Shown here: positions 26,019 through 35,131 of the stretch, one piece after another | How the letters are laid out: every line of letters begins with the position of its first letter | Numbering within the stretch: position 1 is the stretch's first letter | Notes under the pieces: model-generated | What the model was told of the DNA's origin: nothing | What the model saw: only the letters and a program-made list of their open reading frames with translations | Database searches by the model: none | Assembly: GCA_910577105.1 (NCBI GenBank) | Contig: CAJTMB010000006.1 | Coordinates: 55,912-119,911, forward strand | Direction of reading: 5' to 3' | DNA length: 64,000 bases | Origin: an uncultured Lachnospiraceae bacterium | GTDB taxonomy: Bacteria; Bacillota; Clostridia; Lachnospirales; Lachnospiraceae | Program-made: the position numbers and the translations under genes

Positions 26019-27923
26019 ATGAAAATAACAGAGTTAAAGTGTCCGTCCTGCGGTGCGAAACTGAAGGTAGACGAGAATAATCAAAATTTTGCGGATTGTG
26101 TTTACTGTAATAACAGGTTTGCCCTTGAATGGGAGAATTACAATGCTACGGTGAAGGAAACGCCTCCGGCTCCGATACCGGAGCGGATTGCTTATACGCC
26201 TATCCAACCTGCGGCGTCATCTCCCACAAAAAGCATCAAGGATACCATTATATCCTGTGCGGTGGTTGTGGTGATGATTGTATCTATTATCGTATACGCA
26301 TATATGAGGAATGCGCCAAAAGAGCACGATTCCCTGAATACATCCCTGCCTGACATTTCTGATATAGCGCAGCCGCCGCAGGCGCCCGGATATGCGGATT
26401 CGGTTATGCAGACCGGTGGATTGATGGCGGACTTTGTGGAAACCGTATACGGCAGGACGGCTGAGGAGGTTACGGAGAAGGAACTTGCCCAAATCCAGTG
26501 GCTGGAGATAAAGTCGGACATTGATTACTGGCAGATTGGCTATAGTTTTGACAATCCGATTGAGAATCCGCAGGCAGAATTGACCTGGGTCAAATTTTCG
26601 CGGGATTCTTATTCTAATATTACCCTGGACGGTTTGTCTGTTTTTACGGGTCTTAAAATGATAAGCGTTGCGCAGACGCCGCGCCGGGGACAATTGGAGG
26701 GTCTTGCCCTTCAGGGGATTCACGGTTATTTTGACAGTCTGGAGCAGGTTGCCGAAATAGTGGAAGACCCAAATGAAATCCGCAGGATAGAGATTCTTGG
26801 CAGTTCTGTGAGTTTGGAGGGAATTGAGCGTTTTCCGAATCTGGAAACACTCATGATTGACAGCGGCGTGATAGAGGAGGAGCGCCTGCTGGTGAATGCC
26901 GCGTCCTTAAAAACACTTTCCTTGGATTTATACGACGGTAGTATGGATTTTTCTGTTTTAGGCATAATGCCTTGGCTGGAAAGTCTTACGATTAGCTGTA
27001 AAAACATGAAGGACATCAGCTTTGTGTCAAAAATGGAAAATTTGCAGGCCCTGCATCTGGAATATGGCGTATTTCTGACCCTTGAGCCTCTGCAAGGCGC
27101 TGCAAACCTGACGGAGTTGTCCGTGGTAAAGTGTGATGAATTGAAAGAAATGTCCGTAGTTTCTACGCTTACCCGGTTGAAAAAGCTGAAACTGGAATTG
27201 CCCTATGACTGTGCGCAGCCGGATTTGAGCGGCTTATCCGAAGTGGAAGAGCTTTATCTGGAGGGATTTGACAGTACGGAATTTCTCAAAGGCATGGACA
27301 AATTGACGGTGTTGACGCTGGATAGCTGTACGCCCGGAAGCGCTTCTGATTTTACCGGCCTTACGCAGCTAAAGTCGTTGACCTGCACATCTTTTGGCCG
27401 TGCTGAACATGATTACGGTTTTATTACCGCGCTTCCTGCGCTGGAAGACCTGGATTTGCACGGGACAGTTACCTATGGCGATATTTCCGGTATTTTCAAT
27501 ATGCCGACGTTGAAAAGCCTGAACATAAACAATATGGAATGTGAGATTAACTTTGACCGAATTGCTGAAAATACGGTTTTAGAAGAATTGTCCATAAACA
27601 ATGTCACACTTTACGAAAATGTCAGCATTTCCGGGTCAAACGGTTTTTATTCCATCAATTGGGACAGCGTAAGCCTGACGGAGCATTTGGATGTTTTTGC
27701 AAAGTTAAAGGGACTGAAGCATCTTAGCATCTGTGAAAATGAATTGACGAGCCTTGATTTTGCGTCCTCTCTGGAGGCCTTGCAGGATATTGATTTTTCG
27801 GATAACTATGTGACGGATTTAACCCCGCTCTCTCTTTTAAAGAATTTACAGCAGGTAGTTTGTACGGACAATCCCATATCCAATTATGAGGTGCTTGGGG
27901 ATTCCGTGAATATCCTGCGTTGA
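26019..27923 (+). CDS. Zinc-ribbon, single-pass membrane protein with leucine-rich repeats
   Basis: 634 residues. An N-terminal zinc ribbon uses C8-x2-C11 and C27-x2-C30. A proline-rich linker leads to one transmembrane helix (about 75-96). The remaining ~530 residues are an extracytoplasmic domain of irregular leucine-rich repeats of about 22 residues (for example LTQLKSLTCTSF, LPALEDLDLHG, LKGLKHLSICENELTSLDF), as in internalin-like or BspA-like proteins. It probably recognises another protein at the cell surface while the zinc ribbon stays inside. The start at 26019 follows GGGAGA; an upstream start at 25992 is weaker. It lies 31 bases after the HExxH gene and 17 bases before the next membrane protein. 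Confidence 0.85.
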   Translation: MKITELKCPSCGAKLKVDENNQNFADCVYCNNRFALEWENYNATVKETPPAPIPERIAYTPIQPAASSPTKSIKDTIISCAVVVVMIVSIIVYAYMRNAPKEHDSLNTSLPDISDIAQPPQAPGYADSVMQTGGLMADFVETVYGRTAEEVTEKELAQIQWLEIKSDIDYWQIGYSFDNPIENPQAELTWVKFSRDSYSNITLDGLSVFTGLKMISVAQTPRRGQLEGLALQGIHGYFDSLEQVAEIVEDPNEIRRIEILGSSVSLEGIERFPNLETLMIDSGVIEEERLLVNAASLKTLSLDLYDGSMDFSVLGIMPWLESLTISCKNMKDISFVSKMENLQALHLEYGVFLTLEPLQGAANLTELSVVKCDELKEMSVVSTLTRLKKLKLELPYDCAQPDLSGLSEVEELYLEGFDSTEFLKGMDKLTVLTLDSCTPGSASDFTGLTQLKSLTCTSFGRAEHDYGFITALPALEDLDLHGTVTYGDISGIFNMPTLKSLNINNMECEINFDRIAENTVLEELSINNVTLYENVSISGSNGFYSINWDSVSLTEHLDVFAKLKGLKHLSICENELTSLDFASSLEALQDIDFSDNYVTDLTPLSLLKNLQQVVCTDNPISNYEVLGDSVNILR

Positions 27924-27939
27924 CGGCGGAGGTTTTGAC

Positions 27940-28716
27940 ATGGCTGAAATTATTGCAAGGCGGCAGTTTGCCCCGCTATACATATGGCTTGATATTGCAT
28001 TTTTATTAGTATTATTGGCATTATTGATTTGGCAGAAAAAATATGCAACGGTTTTGGTCGGTTTTGTTATGGGAATCGTCTATATGCTGGTTGATTACGG
28101 GATTTTTCACTTGCTGCTCCATTCCCGCAGTATTTCCGAAGGACACAGCTTGTTCTGGGTGCTGTTATGGATGTCGTTAAGCTACGGTTTCACAAATTTT
28201 GCGTGGATTTGGCTGTGGCTTTCCAAGGATAAGCATCTGCTTGAATGGTCCGTGCTGATTCTTGGCTGGTGGTTCTGCTGTCCGTTTATCACCCGGACTT
28301 TTGCGGCCGAAGCCACGCCCATTGTGATTCAGCGTACGACGGGCGCATATCACGGGTATATGGCATTGATTCTGTTTACAGGGTATCTGGGACTTATCAT
28401 ATACAATCTGTCCCGGAAGGAAAAGAAGAAACAGATTTCCATTCCTTGGCTTCTTTTGATAGGCATACTTGTGCAGCTTGGCTGGGAGGCCGGACTCCTT
28501 CTCGGGGGAATCCGCAGCGCCGGATTTGAAACGGTGGGAGAAAAACTGCTTACGCTGACGGTAAATTCACTTCTGGAAACCAACTTGGGTATGCCGTACA
28601 TATTCTGTATCTATATCGCATATACAAGAAGGTTTACCGAGCAGTTCCACCGTCGGGATAAGAAACTTTCCTTTTTGGAAAGGATAGAAGAAAACAATAC
28701 AGAGCTGCGGCGTTAA
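27940..28716 (+). CDS. Polytopic membrane protein of unknown function
   Basis: 258 residues with about seven predicted transmembrane helices and many Trp residues (for example WLSKDKHLLEWSVLILGWW). No catalytic motif was found and the family was not recognised. GGAGG lies 8 bases before the ATG. The 17-base gap to the leucine-rich-repeat gene indicates cotranscription, so the two may form a membrane complex, an inference from spacing only. Confidence 0.75.
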   Translation: MAEIIARRQFAPLYIWLDIAFLLVLLALLIWQKKYATVLVGFVMGIVYMLVDYGIFHLLLHSRSISEGHSLFWVLLWMSLSYGFTNFAWIWLWLSKDKHLLEWSVLILGWWFCCPFITRTFAAEATPIVIQRTTGAYHGYMALILFTGYLGLIIYNLSRKEKKKQISIPWLLLIGILVQLGWEAGLLLGGIRSAGFETVGEKLLTLTVNSLLETNLGMPYIFCIYIAYTRRFTEQFHRRDKKLSFLERIEENNTELRR

Positions 28717-28769
28717 GACCGGAGAGAAAACAGCAGCAGGCGCGGCTTGTGATATACGTGGGTATAAGG

Positions 28770-30107
28770 ATGAAAAAAAGGATAATTGCAAGTTTGATAT
28801 TGTGCATAGGAATGTCGTGTATGCTGGGGGCTGCCTTTCGTGCTGAACGCGGACAGGCGGGCATGGGCCTTTTGTTTCCGGCGGCAAAGGAACCGGAAAG
28901 CGGTGCGTCCAATTCCCGGAGTGTGGTATGGGATGCGGATGTTTCGGACAACGGTATGATGGACATAACGGTGTCGGGAAATGGGACAGCGGAGGAAACC
29001 ATATCGGGAAATGCCGCCGTCATTACTGTATCGGGAGACAATGCAGATACAGAGGCGGGGCCGGCAGCGGATGCAGAAGAGGATTCGCAGGAGGACGAAT
29101 ATGCCAATCTGGCGATAGCGGACGTGGACAACTATGTCAATGTGCGCAGCGGTCCGGATACGGACAGTGAGATTGTAGGCAAAATGTATGACGGCGCGGT
29201 GGCGCAGATATTGTCCACAGCCGGGGAGAACGACGAGTGGCTGCAGGTGGTTTCCGGCAACGTGGAAGGGTATATCAAGGCAGAGTATTTTATATATGGT
29301 GATGAGGCTGCCGCTGTGATAGACGAGTATGTTACCCGGTATGCCCGGGTGTGCGTGGACCGGTTGAATGTCAGGAAGGAAGCGGATATTTCTGCAAAAA
29401 GGATTGGCTATGTGGACAACGGGGAGAGCTTAAAGCTTTTGGAGGACTGCGGAGAATGGCTGAGGGTGCAGTATACGGACAGCAAAGAAGGATATGTGGC
29501 TGCTGAATACGTCATTATCCGGGAGGAATTTATCTATGCCAAATCCATAGAAGAGGAGAGGGCAGAGCTGGAAGCGAAAAGGGCGCTGGAGGAACGGGAA
29601 AAAGAGAGCGAGCAGGAAGTTCCCGAACAGACGGTTTCGGAACAGCAGCCCGCAACAGAGCAGGTAGCACAGGACGAAGCAGATGCTTTTGCCGATGGGG
29701 AGGAGATTATTCCGCCGGACACGTCTTATTCCGACAATGATGAACTGCGGGCATCCATCGTGGAATATGCCATGCAGTATCTGGGCAATGTCTATATCCA
29801 TGGCGGTAGCAGTCTGGAGAAAGGGACGGATTGCTCCGGATTTACCTGCTTTATCTATGCGGACTTCGGTTATTCCATCAGCAGGACGCCCTCGGGACAG
29901 TATTCTTCCGACGGCAGGAGTATTGATTACAGTGAGATAAAGCCGGGGGATATTATCTGTTATACCTCCAATGGAAGTAATTGTACGCATGTCGGACTTT
30001 ACATAGGGAACGGACAGATTATCCATGAGGCAAATTCAAGAAAGGGTGTTATTATCAGCGCGGCAGATTACAGCACCATTTTGGGAGTGAAAAATATAAT
30101 AGACTAA
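28770..30107 (+). CDS. Secreted peptidoglycan hydrolase: two SH3 domains and NlpC/P60
   Basis: 445 residues. After a signal peptide (about 1-25) comes a linker with repeated [V/I]SGN or VSGD units (about 59-92). Two bacterial SH3b domains follow (about 118-176 and 190-250; each has the VNVRSGP or LNVRKEA hallmark), then a charged Glu-rich hinge and an NlpC/P60 domain with C355 (TDCSGF), H407 (THVGLYIG) and H419 (IIHEAN). It should cleave stem peptides in the cell wall. The ribosome site for the ATG at 28770 is weak (ATAAGG), and a start 21 bases upstream is possible. It ends with a 4-base tail-to-tail overlap with the CapA-like gene. Confidence 0.92.
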   Translation: MKKRIIASLILCIGMSCMLGAAFRAERGQAGMGLLFPAAKEPESGASNSRSVVWDADVSDNGMMDITVSGNGTAEETISGNAAVITVSGDNADTEAGPAADAEEDSQEDEYANLAIADVDNYVNVRSGPDTDSEIVGKMYDGAVAQILSTAGENDEWLQVVSGNVEGYIKAEYFIYGDEAAAVIDEYVTRYARVCVDRLNVRKEADISAKRIGYVDNGESLKLLEDCGEWLRVQYTDSKEGYVAAEYVIIREEFIYAKSIEEERAELEAKRALEEREKESEQEVPEQTVSEQQPATEQVAQDEADAFADGEEIIPPDTSYSDNDELRASIVEYAMQYLGNVYIHGGSSLEKGTDCSGFTCFIYADFGYSISRTPSGQYSSDGRSIDYSEIKPGDIICYTSNGSNCTHVGLYIGNGQIIHEANSRKGVIISAADYSTILGVKNIID

Positions 30108-31396
30108 GGCCTTTTTGCATCCAGGGCTTGTCCGGCGGAAAGTACCCAGTCACCGAGTATCTCACTGCTCCACTCTTGTAAATCCGTAAGGTGGAGGGAT
30201 ACGCCTCCGTAAGAGCGGATGCCATGGGAGGACGCAAGTTCCTCCGTGTACTCATCCAGAAGATAAATGTCCCTGATACGGACAGGACCGCTTGTATAAT
30301 GGCATACCAAAGGGATAACACCTGTATTTTTATTTGATATGCTGATGCCGTCCTCTGTCACATGGAAAGTAACCCATGCCATCGCTTCCAACATACTGAG
30401 TCCGTTTTTCTGGGTGGAAACATAGTTGCCAAGTGAATAATAGCAAAGGGCGCGGTTGCCGTTTTCGGCGGTAATCCATTCTATGGGCTGCACGACATGG
30501 GGATGGGTGCCGATGATTAAATCGGCTCCGGCCTCCGTCATCTGCATGGCAAAAGCCTGCTGATAACTGGAAGGTTTAGAGGTATATTCCGTGCCCCAGT
30601 GGGGACAGACGATTACAATATCGGCTGTTTTTTTTGCTGTTTCGATATCCGCAATCACCTGGGGATTTAAGGATGTAAAGTCAATGCGCCCTGTGTTTTC
30701 GTCATAGGCGCAAAGCATATTTAGGTGTCCTTGGATAGAGGCCGGCAGGGTTTCGCTGTTGGGACCATAGGTGTAATTTAATATGGCAAATGTGAAATCC
30801 CCCACTTTAAGGAGGGGGATTTCATTGTATTCACTACTGTCGGCATGGATGCCGGTCATTATGACCCCGGGTTGGGATTCCCAAAAATGCGCGCAACTTT
30901 CAAGACCGGAAAGACCCTGGTCCACGGCATGGTTGGAGGCATGCAATACTACATTGAAACCGGCGTCCGCAATTGCATCCCCGACTTCGGTGGGGGAGTT
31001 AAAATAAGGGAAGCCGGAAAAACCTAGTTCGTTGCCGCCCAGAATGGTTTCCTGATTAATTATTTTAACATCCGCAACTTCGAGAAAATCGGAAATTCCC
31101 TCAAACAGGAAATCATAGTTTAAGTTGCCGTCCGCCTGTTTTCCCGTGTAAACAACTCCCATGTGTATCAGGTTGTCACCGACTGCCATCAAGGTAAGGT
31201 CATATTCTTCAAAAGCCGGTTCCGCAGTTGTTTCCGTAGCGGTTTCTTTTGGCGTCGGCGCAATGGAATCCGTGCCTTCCGTTTGGGGCATGGAAGTAAG
31301 CAAAGCATCGGATGAAACGATGTCAGTGCCACATGTAGTCAGGAATAAAAGCAGGGTACAGGATGCAAGGAAAGTAGATAACAGGTGTTTTTTCAT
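30104..31396 (-). CDS. CapA-family lipoprotein (poly-gamma-glutamate biosynthesis-like phosphoesterase fold)
   Basis: 430 residues with a lipoprotein signal: the lipobox LTTC places the lipidated Cys at residue 22. The mature part is a CapA (PGA_cap) domain with metallophosphatase-like blocks: LMAVGDNLIHMG, ASNHAVDQG, CPHWGTEY and IIGTHPHVVQ. CapA takes part in poly-gamma-glutamate capsule export, but lone homologues have unproved roles. No capB/capC genes are near. It is 17 bases downstream of asnA on the same strand and may be cotranscribed. Its stop overlaps that of the NlpC/P60 gene by 4 bases. Confidence 0.9.
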   Translation of the reverse strand: MKKHLLSTFLASCTLLLFLTTCGTDIVSSDALLTSMPQTEGTDSIAPTPKETATETTAEPAFEEYDLTLMAVGDNLIHMGVVYTGKQADGNLNYDFLFEGISDFLEVADVKIINQETILGGNELGFSGFPYFNSPTEVGDAIADAGFNVVLHASNHAVDQGLSGLESCAHFWESQPGVIMTGIHADSSEYNEIPLLKVGDFTFAILNYTYGPNSETLPASIQGHLNMLCAYDENTGRIDFTSLNPQVIADIETAKKTADIVIVCPHWGTEYTSKPSSYQQAFAMQMTEAGADLIIGTHPHVVQPIEWITAENGNRALCYYSLGNYVSTQKNGLSMLEAMAWVTFHVTEDGISISNKNTGVIPLVCHYTSGPVRIRDIYLLDEYTEELASSHGIRSYGGVSLHLTDLQEWSSEILGDWVLSAGQALDAKRP

Positions 31397-31413
31397 TGAC
31401 TCCTCCCGTCAAT

Positions 31414-32424
31414 TTACAGAAGCTGTAACCCTTTTTGGGAAGCTTCCCGCATAACGTCTTCCGGCCACAGGGAGCATTGGACTTCACCAATATGTGCTTT
31501 TCTCAGGAAAAACATACAGATACGGGACTGGCCGATGCCGCCGCCGATGGTGAAGGGCAGTTCTTCGTTCAGGACAGCCTGCTGGAAAGCAAGCTCTGAA
31601 CGCTCGGGACATCCGGCTTTTTCAAGCTGTTTTACCAGTGAGTCCCTGTCCACGCGGATTCCCATGGAGGAAAGTTCCAAAGCAATGTCCAGTACAGGGT
31701 AATATACGATGATATCCGCATTCAGCGCCCAGTCGTCATAGTCCGGGGCCCGGCCGTCGTGACGTTCTCCGGATTCCAGTTTATCGCCTATCTGCATGAT
31801 GCAGACGGCGCCTTTTGCCTTGGCGATGTAATATTCCCTCTCTTTTGGGGAATATTCAGGAAACATATCTTCCAGTTCCTGTGATGTAATAAAGAATATA
31901 TCGTGGGGAAGTATTTCTTCTATATAATCGTAATGAATGGACATATATTTTTCGGTTTTGCGTAAAACCTTGTATACGGTGCGCACCGTATCCTTCAGGG
32001 TGTCAAGGGTGCGGTCTTCTTTCTCGATGATTTTTTCCCAGTCCCACTGGTCCACATAAATGGAGTGGATGTTATCGACGCATTCATCGCGGCGGATGGC
32101 GCTCATGTCGGTATACAGGCCTTCTCCTACATGGAAACCGTATTTTTTCAGGGCATAGCGTTTCCATTTGGCAAGGGAATGGACAATCTCGGCTTCTCTT
32201 CCGTCCTGTTCCTTGATGTCAAAGGTGACAGGGCGTTCCACACCGTTTAGATTATCGTTTAAGCCTGAAACCGGGTCCACAAACAGGGGAGCAGATACAC
32301 GTAACAGGTGTAATCTTTCTGCAAGAAGTGTCTGAAAAAAGTCTTTTACTGTTTTAATGGCTATCTGGGTATCGTATAGGTTTAACTCTGAATGATATCC
32401 TCTGGGAAGTTTAATGTCACTCAT
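31414..32424 (-). CDS. asnA: Aspartate-ammonia ligase (ammonia-dependent asparagine synthetase)
   Basis: AsnA makes asparagine from aspartate, ammonia and ATP, forming AMP and pyrophosphate. The 336-residue length is close to the usual 330. Class II aminoacyl-tRNA-synthetase-like motifs are present: RVSAPLFVDPVSGLNDNLNG near residue 42, an SIYVDQWDWEK segment and the C-terminal FTIGGGIGQSRICMFFL motif 3. GGAG lies 7 bases before the ATG. A near-consensus promoter was not certain. It is divergent from the LexA-box region and followed by the CapA-like lipoprotein gene. Confidence 0.97.
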   Translation of the reverse strand: MSDIKLPRGYHSELNLYDTQIAIKTVKDFFQTLLAERLHLLRVSAPLFVDPVSGLNDNLNGVERPVTFDIKEQDGREAEIVHSLAKWKRYALKKYGFHVGEGLYTDMSAIRRDECVDNIHSIYVDQWDWEKIIEKEDRTLDTLKDTVRTVYKVLRKTEKYMSIHYDYIEEILPHDIFFITSQELEDMFPEYSPKEREYYIAKAKGAVCIMQIGDKLESGERHDGRAPDYDDWALNADIIVYYPVLDIALELSSMGIRVDRDSLVKQLEKAGCPERSELAFQQAVLNEELPFTIGGGIGQSRICMFFLRKAHIGEVQCSLWPEDVMREASQKGLQLL

Positions 32425-32567
32425 AATGTTCTCCGTTTCTTATTTTTCTGGTTTAGAAAAAAGTGTCTTAAAATCTTATTCTATTAAAACGCTTTTTTAC
32501 GGCTTTGACAAGAGTTTTTCATATTTTTTTGAGAGAGTGGAAATTTTAAGTATATAAAATTTTATAA

Positions 32568-32579
32568 GAACATTTGTTC
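32568..32579. promoter_or_regulatory. LexA (SOS) box 1
   Basis: GAACATTTGTTC is a perfect GAAC-N4-GTTC palindrome, the core of the Gram-positive LexA/DinR operator. It lies 9 bases upstream of the -35 box of the promoter for the radical SAM repair gene. Confidence 0.75.
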
Positions 32580-32588
32580 TAAAATATC

Positions 32589-32617
32589 TTGCAAAATGAA
32601 AGTTGATATGGTATGAT
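32589..32617 (+). promoter_or_regulatory. Promoter of the radical SAM repair operon
   Basis: TTGCAA (32589-32594), 17 bases, then TATGAT (32612-32617). The two LexA boxes flank it, so LexA binding should block polymerase; induction by DNA damage is inferred. Confidence 0.65.
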
Positions 32618-32624
32618 AAATACA

Positions 32625-32636
32625 GAACATTTGTTT
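32625..32636. promoter_or_regulatory. LexA (SOS) box 2
   Basis: GAACATTTGTTT followed by G fits the extended consensus ending GTTYG with one weaker position. It lies at the expected transcription start, 8 bases after the -10 box, and repeats the ATTT centre of box 1. Confidence 0.65.
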
Positions 32637-32655
32637 GTATTATAAGGATTGTGAT

Positions 32656-34008
32656 ATGGAATATTTATTGACGAAGGAAACTTCGGTTATGGAAAAACTG
32701 GGTATATTAAGTGATGCGGCCAAGTATGATGTGGCGTGTACTTCCAGTGGTGTGGAGAGGAAGGGCAACGGAAAGGATATGGGCAACTGTCTGGCGGGTG
32801 GGATTTGCCACAGCTTCAGTGCAGATGGCAGGTGTATATCACTTCTTAAGATTCTTCTGACAAATGAGTGCATTTATGACTGCAAGTATTGTTTAAACCG
32901 CCGGAGCAATGACGTCCCCCGCGCTACCTTTACGCCGGATGAAGTCTGCGAACTGACGATGCAGTTTTACAGACGCAATTATATAGAAGGTTTGTTTTTG
33001 AGTTCAGGCATTCTGGAAAGCCCGAACCATACCATGGAAATGATTTACCGAACTCTTTTTCTCCTTCGGAAGCAGTACCGTTTCAACGGTTATGTGCATG
33101 TAAAAGCCATACCGGGTGCGGACCCCAGACTGATTCAGATGACCGGTTATCTGGCTGACAGGATGAGCGTCAATTTGGAACTGCCTACGGCGGAGGGGCT
33201 CAGGCATCTTGCTCCGAACAAGCATAGAAAGAATATCCTGACTCCCATGCGCCAGATTCAGAACGGGATAAAAGAGAATAAAAACGATTTGGTTTTATAT
33301 CAAAATGCACCGCGTTTTGTGGGAGGGGGGCAGTCGACCCAGATGATTATAGGCGCTACTCCGGAGAGTGATTACCAGATTCTCAATGTGGCTCAAAGCC
33401 TGTATGACAAATTTGAGTTAAAAAGAGTGTTTTATTCTGCTTTTGTGAAGGTCAATGAGGATAAGGAACTGCCGTCACTGCCGGGGGGACCACCTCTGCT
33501 TCGCGAGCACAGGCTTTATCAGGCCGACTGGCTGCTGCGCTTTTATGGTTTTAAGGCCGGGGAGCTTTTGAGTGAAGAACGGCCGTTTTTTAATGTTATG
33601 CTTGACCCGAAGGAAGACTGGGCGGTAAGGCATCTGGAATGTTTTCCTGTGGAGATAAACAGGGCGTCGTATGAAATGATTCTCAGGGTGCCGGGTATCG
33701 GGGTAAAGAGCGCCATGCGGATTGTGAAGGCAAGGCGCACAGGCAATCTGGATTTTGCCGCATTAAAAAAGATTGGCGTGGTATTGAAAAGGGCGCTTTA
33801 TTTTATCACCTGTAACGGCAGGATGATGTACCGTACGAAACTGGAAGAGGACTATATTGTAAGAAACCTGACGGCTGATATCCGGGAAAGACGTCAGATT
33901 GCCGCTGACGGGTCAACCTACAGACAGTTATCTCTGTTTGACGATGCATCTTTTAACGCGCCGCCTACTGTGGCTGATGGCGGAAAAGTATTGTTCGGTC
34001 AACTATAG
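32656..34008 (+). CDS. Putative DNA modification/repair radical SAM protein (TIGR03916-type)
   Basis: 450 residues. The radical SAM cluster is C72-x3-C76-x2-C79 (CIYDCKYC). Extra conserved cysteines at 28, 45, 51 and 60 may bind a second cluster. The C-terminal third contains a helix-hairpin-helix DNA-binding segment (YEMILRVPGIGVKSAMRIVK, about 335-355). Members of this family are always proposed, but not proved, to act on DNA. The ATG at 32656 has AAGGA 8 bases upstream; a TTG start 21 bases before overlaps LexA box 2. The DUF4130-type partner follows after 40 bases, as in other Firmicutes. LexA boxes at the promoter support a DNA-damage role. Confidence 0.93.
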   Translation: MEYLLTKETSVMEKLGILSDAAKYDVACTSSGVERKGNGKDMGNCLAGGICHSFSADGRCISLLKILLTNECIYDCKYCLNRRSNDVPRATFTPDEVCELTMQFYRRNYIEGLFLSSGILESPNHTMEMIYRTLFLLRKQYRFNGYVHVKAIPGADPRLIQMTGYLADRMSVNLELPTAEGLRHLAPNKHRKNILTPMRQIQNGIKENKNDLVLYQNAPRFVGGGQSTQMIIGATPESDYQILNVAQSLYDKFELKRVFYSAFVKVNEDKELPSLPGGPPLLREHRLYQADWLLRFYGFKAGELLSEERPFFNVMLDPKEDWAVRHLECFPVEINRASYEMILRVPGIGVKSAMRIVKARRTGNLDFAALKKIGVVLKRALYFITCNGRMMYRTKLEEDYIVRNLTADIRERRQIAADGSTYRQLSLFDDASFNAPPTVADGGKVLFGQL

Positions 34009-34048
34009 TAGTGTGAGAAGTACTATTTATTAAGAAGGTGGTGGTTCA

Positions 34049-34855
34049 GTGAATAAAGAGACGGATTGTGGACAGAATCAGATATTGGTATGTGAGGACA
34101 GTATGGAGGGTATCTTTACCGGGATTTATGAGGCATATGCGCTGCGCATTCCCCATGAACAGATTTTTTTGCAGGTGGGATTGGAGGGGAACCTGAGGCT
34201 GTTTGCCGTTTATACCGAAATTATGCCGGATATGGAAAAGGTTCAAAAAGTAATGCGCACACTGCGTTCACGCTTTGGGGATAAGGACTATGCTTCACTT
34301 TGCATGGCGCTTACCACATCCGACAGAAAAAAGGCTCAGGCAGTCTACAAAACCGTTGTATGGGGGCTCTCCGGCAGATACAAAGGCAGTATCCTCAATC
34401 ATCTGATTGATGATAATGTCCGTAGAACCATGGAACTGGCGAGAGAAGCAGGTAATGAGCTGCACCATTATCGGGAGTTTCTTCGTTTTCAGGAACTGGA
34501 AAGCGGTATACTTCACGCTGTGACAACACCCCAATGTGACATACTGCCCATGCTGACAACCCATTTTGCGGACAGGCTGCCTATGGAAAATTTCATTATT
34601 TATGATGAAGTAAGGGATTACTACGCCGTGCATCCTGCAGGCAGGGAATGGTTTTTGATGTCGGGCGGGACAAAAGAAGGCGCCAGGGTGAAACAGGTGT
34701 GCAAAGCAGAGTCAAACGCAGAGCAATACTATCAGGAACTGTTCCGTCATTTTTGTCATACAATTAGTATTGAAGAGCGAAAAAATCTGAATTTACAGCG
34801 AAATATGCTGGCAATGCGCTTCAGGCCCAATATGGTGGAGTTTGCTGAAAAATAG
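34049..34855 (+). CDS. Probable DNA metabolism protein partner of the radical SAM protein (TIGR03915/DUF4130-type)
   Basis: 268 residues. The protein begins with a short variable stretch, then the family signature DSMEGIFTGIYEAYALR (about 16-32). The rest is an alpha-helical DUF4130 domain containing NHLIDDNVRRTMELAREAGNELHHYREFLRF, and then a DNA-glycosylase-like ILPMLTTHFADRLP segment. The family is consistently encoded next to the radical SAM/HhH protein and its biochemical role is unknown; a DNA repair or modification step is the usual proposal. The GTG at 34049 follows AAGGTGG by 7 bases. No other start with a good ribosome site is nearer the conserved region. Confidence 0.9.
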   Translation: MNKETDCGQNQILVCEDSMEGIFTGIYEAYALRIPHEQIFLQVGLEGNLRLFAVYTEIMPDMEKVQKVMRTLRSRFGDKDYASLCMALTTSDRKKAQAVYKTVVWGLSGRYKGSILNHLIDDNVRRTMELAREAGNELHHYREFLRFQELESGILHAVTTPQCDILPMLTTHFADRLPMENFIIYDEVRDYYAVHPAGREWFLMSGGTKEGARVKQVCKAESNAEQYYQELFRHFCHTISIEERKNLNLQRNMLAMRFRPNMVEFAEK

Positions 34856-35013
34856 ACAAAAATTTTGACTTGTTTTATGTCCGTAAAGAAAAGTGTTGTG
34901 CAACACGACCAAAGCATAAGTAATACTTTCTGGAAAAATATGCAATAAGTAGAAAAAGAGGATATGTGACAAAAATTTACGAAAACTGAATAAAATATTC
35001 ATGAAAAAAATAC

Positions 35014-35041
35014 TTTACAAATAGTGGAAATCGAGTATAAT
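35014..35041 (+). promoter_or_regulatory. Promoter of the HPr-like gene
   Basis: TTTACA (35014-35019), 16 bases, TATAAT (35036-35041). It gives a leader of about 85 bases before the gene at 35132. Upstream, GTGTTG-TG-CAACAC (about 34892-34905) is a short dyad of unknown role. Confidence 0.55.
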
Positions 35042-35131
35042 CGTATTAAACCAAAACAAGAAAAGCCTGTAAACACGCATAATTGCGGTGATTTACAGAG
35101 AATGGCTATTTTAAGAAAGGAAGGCAAATGT

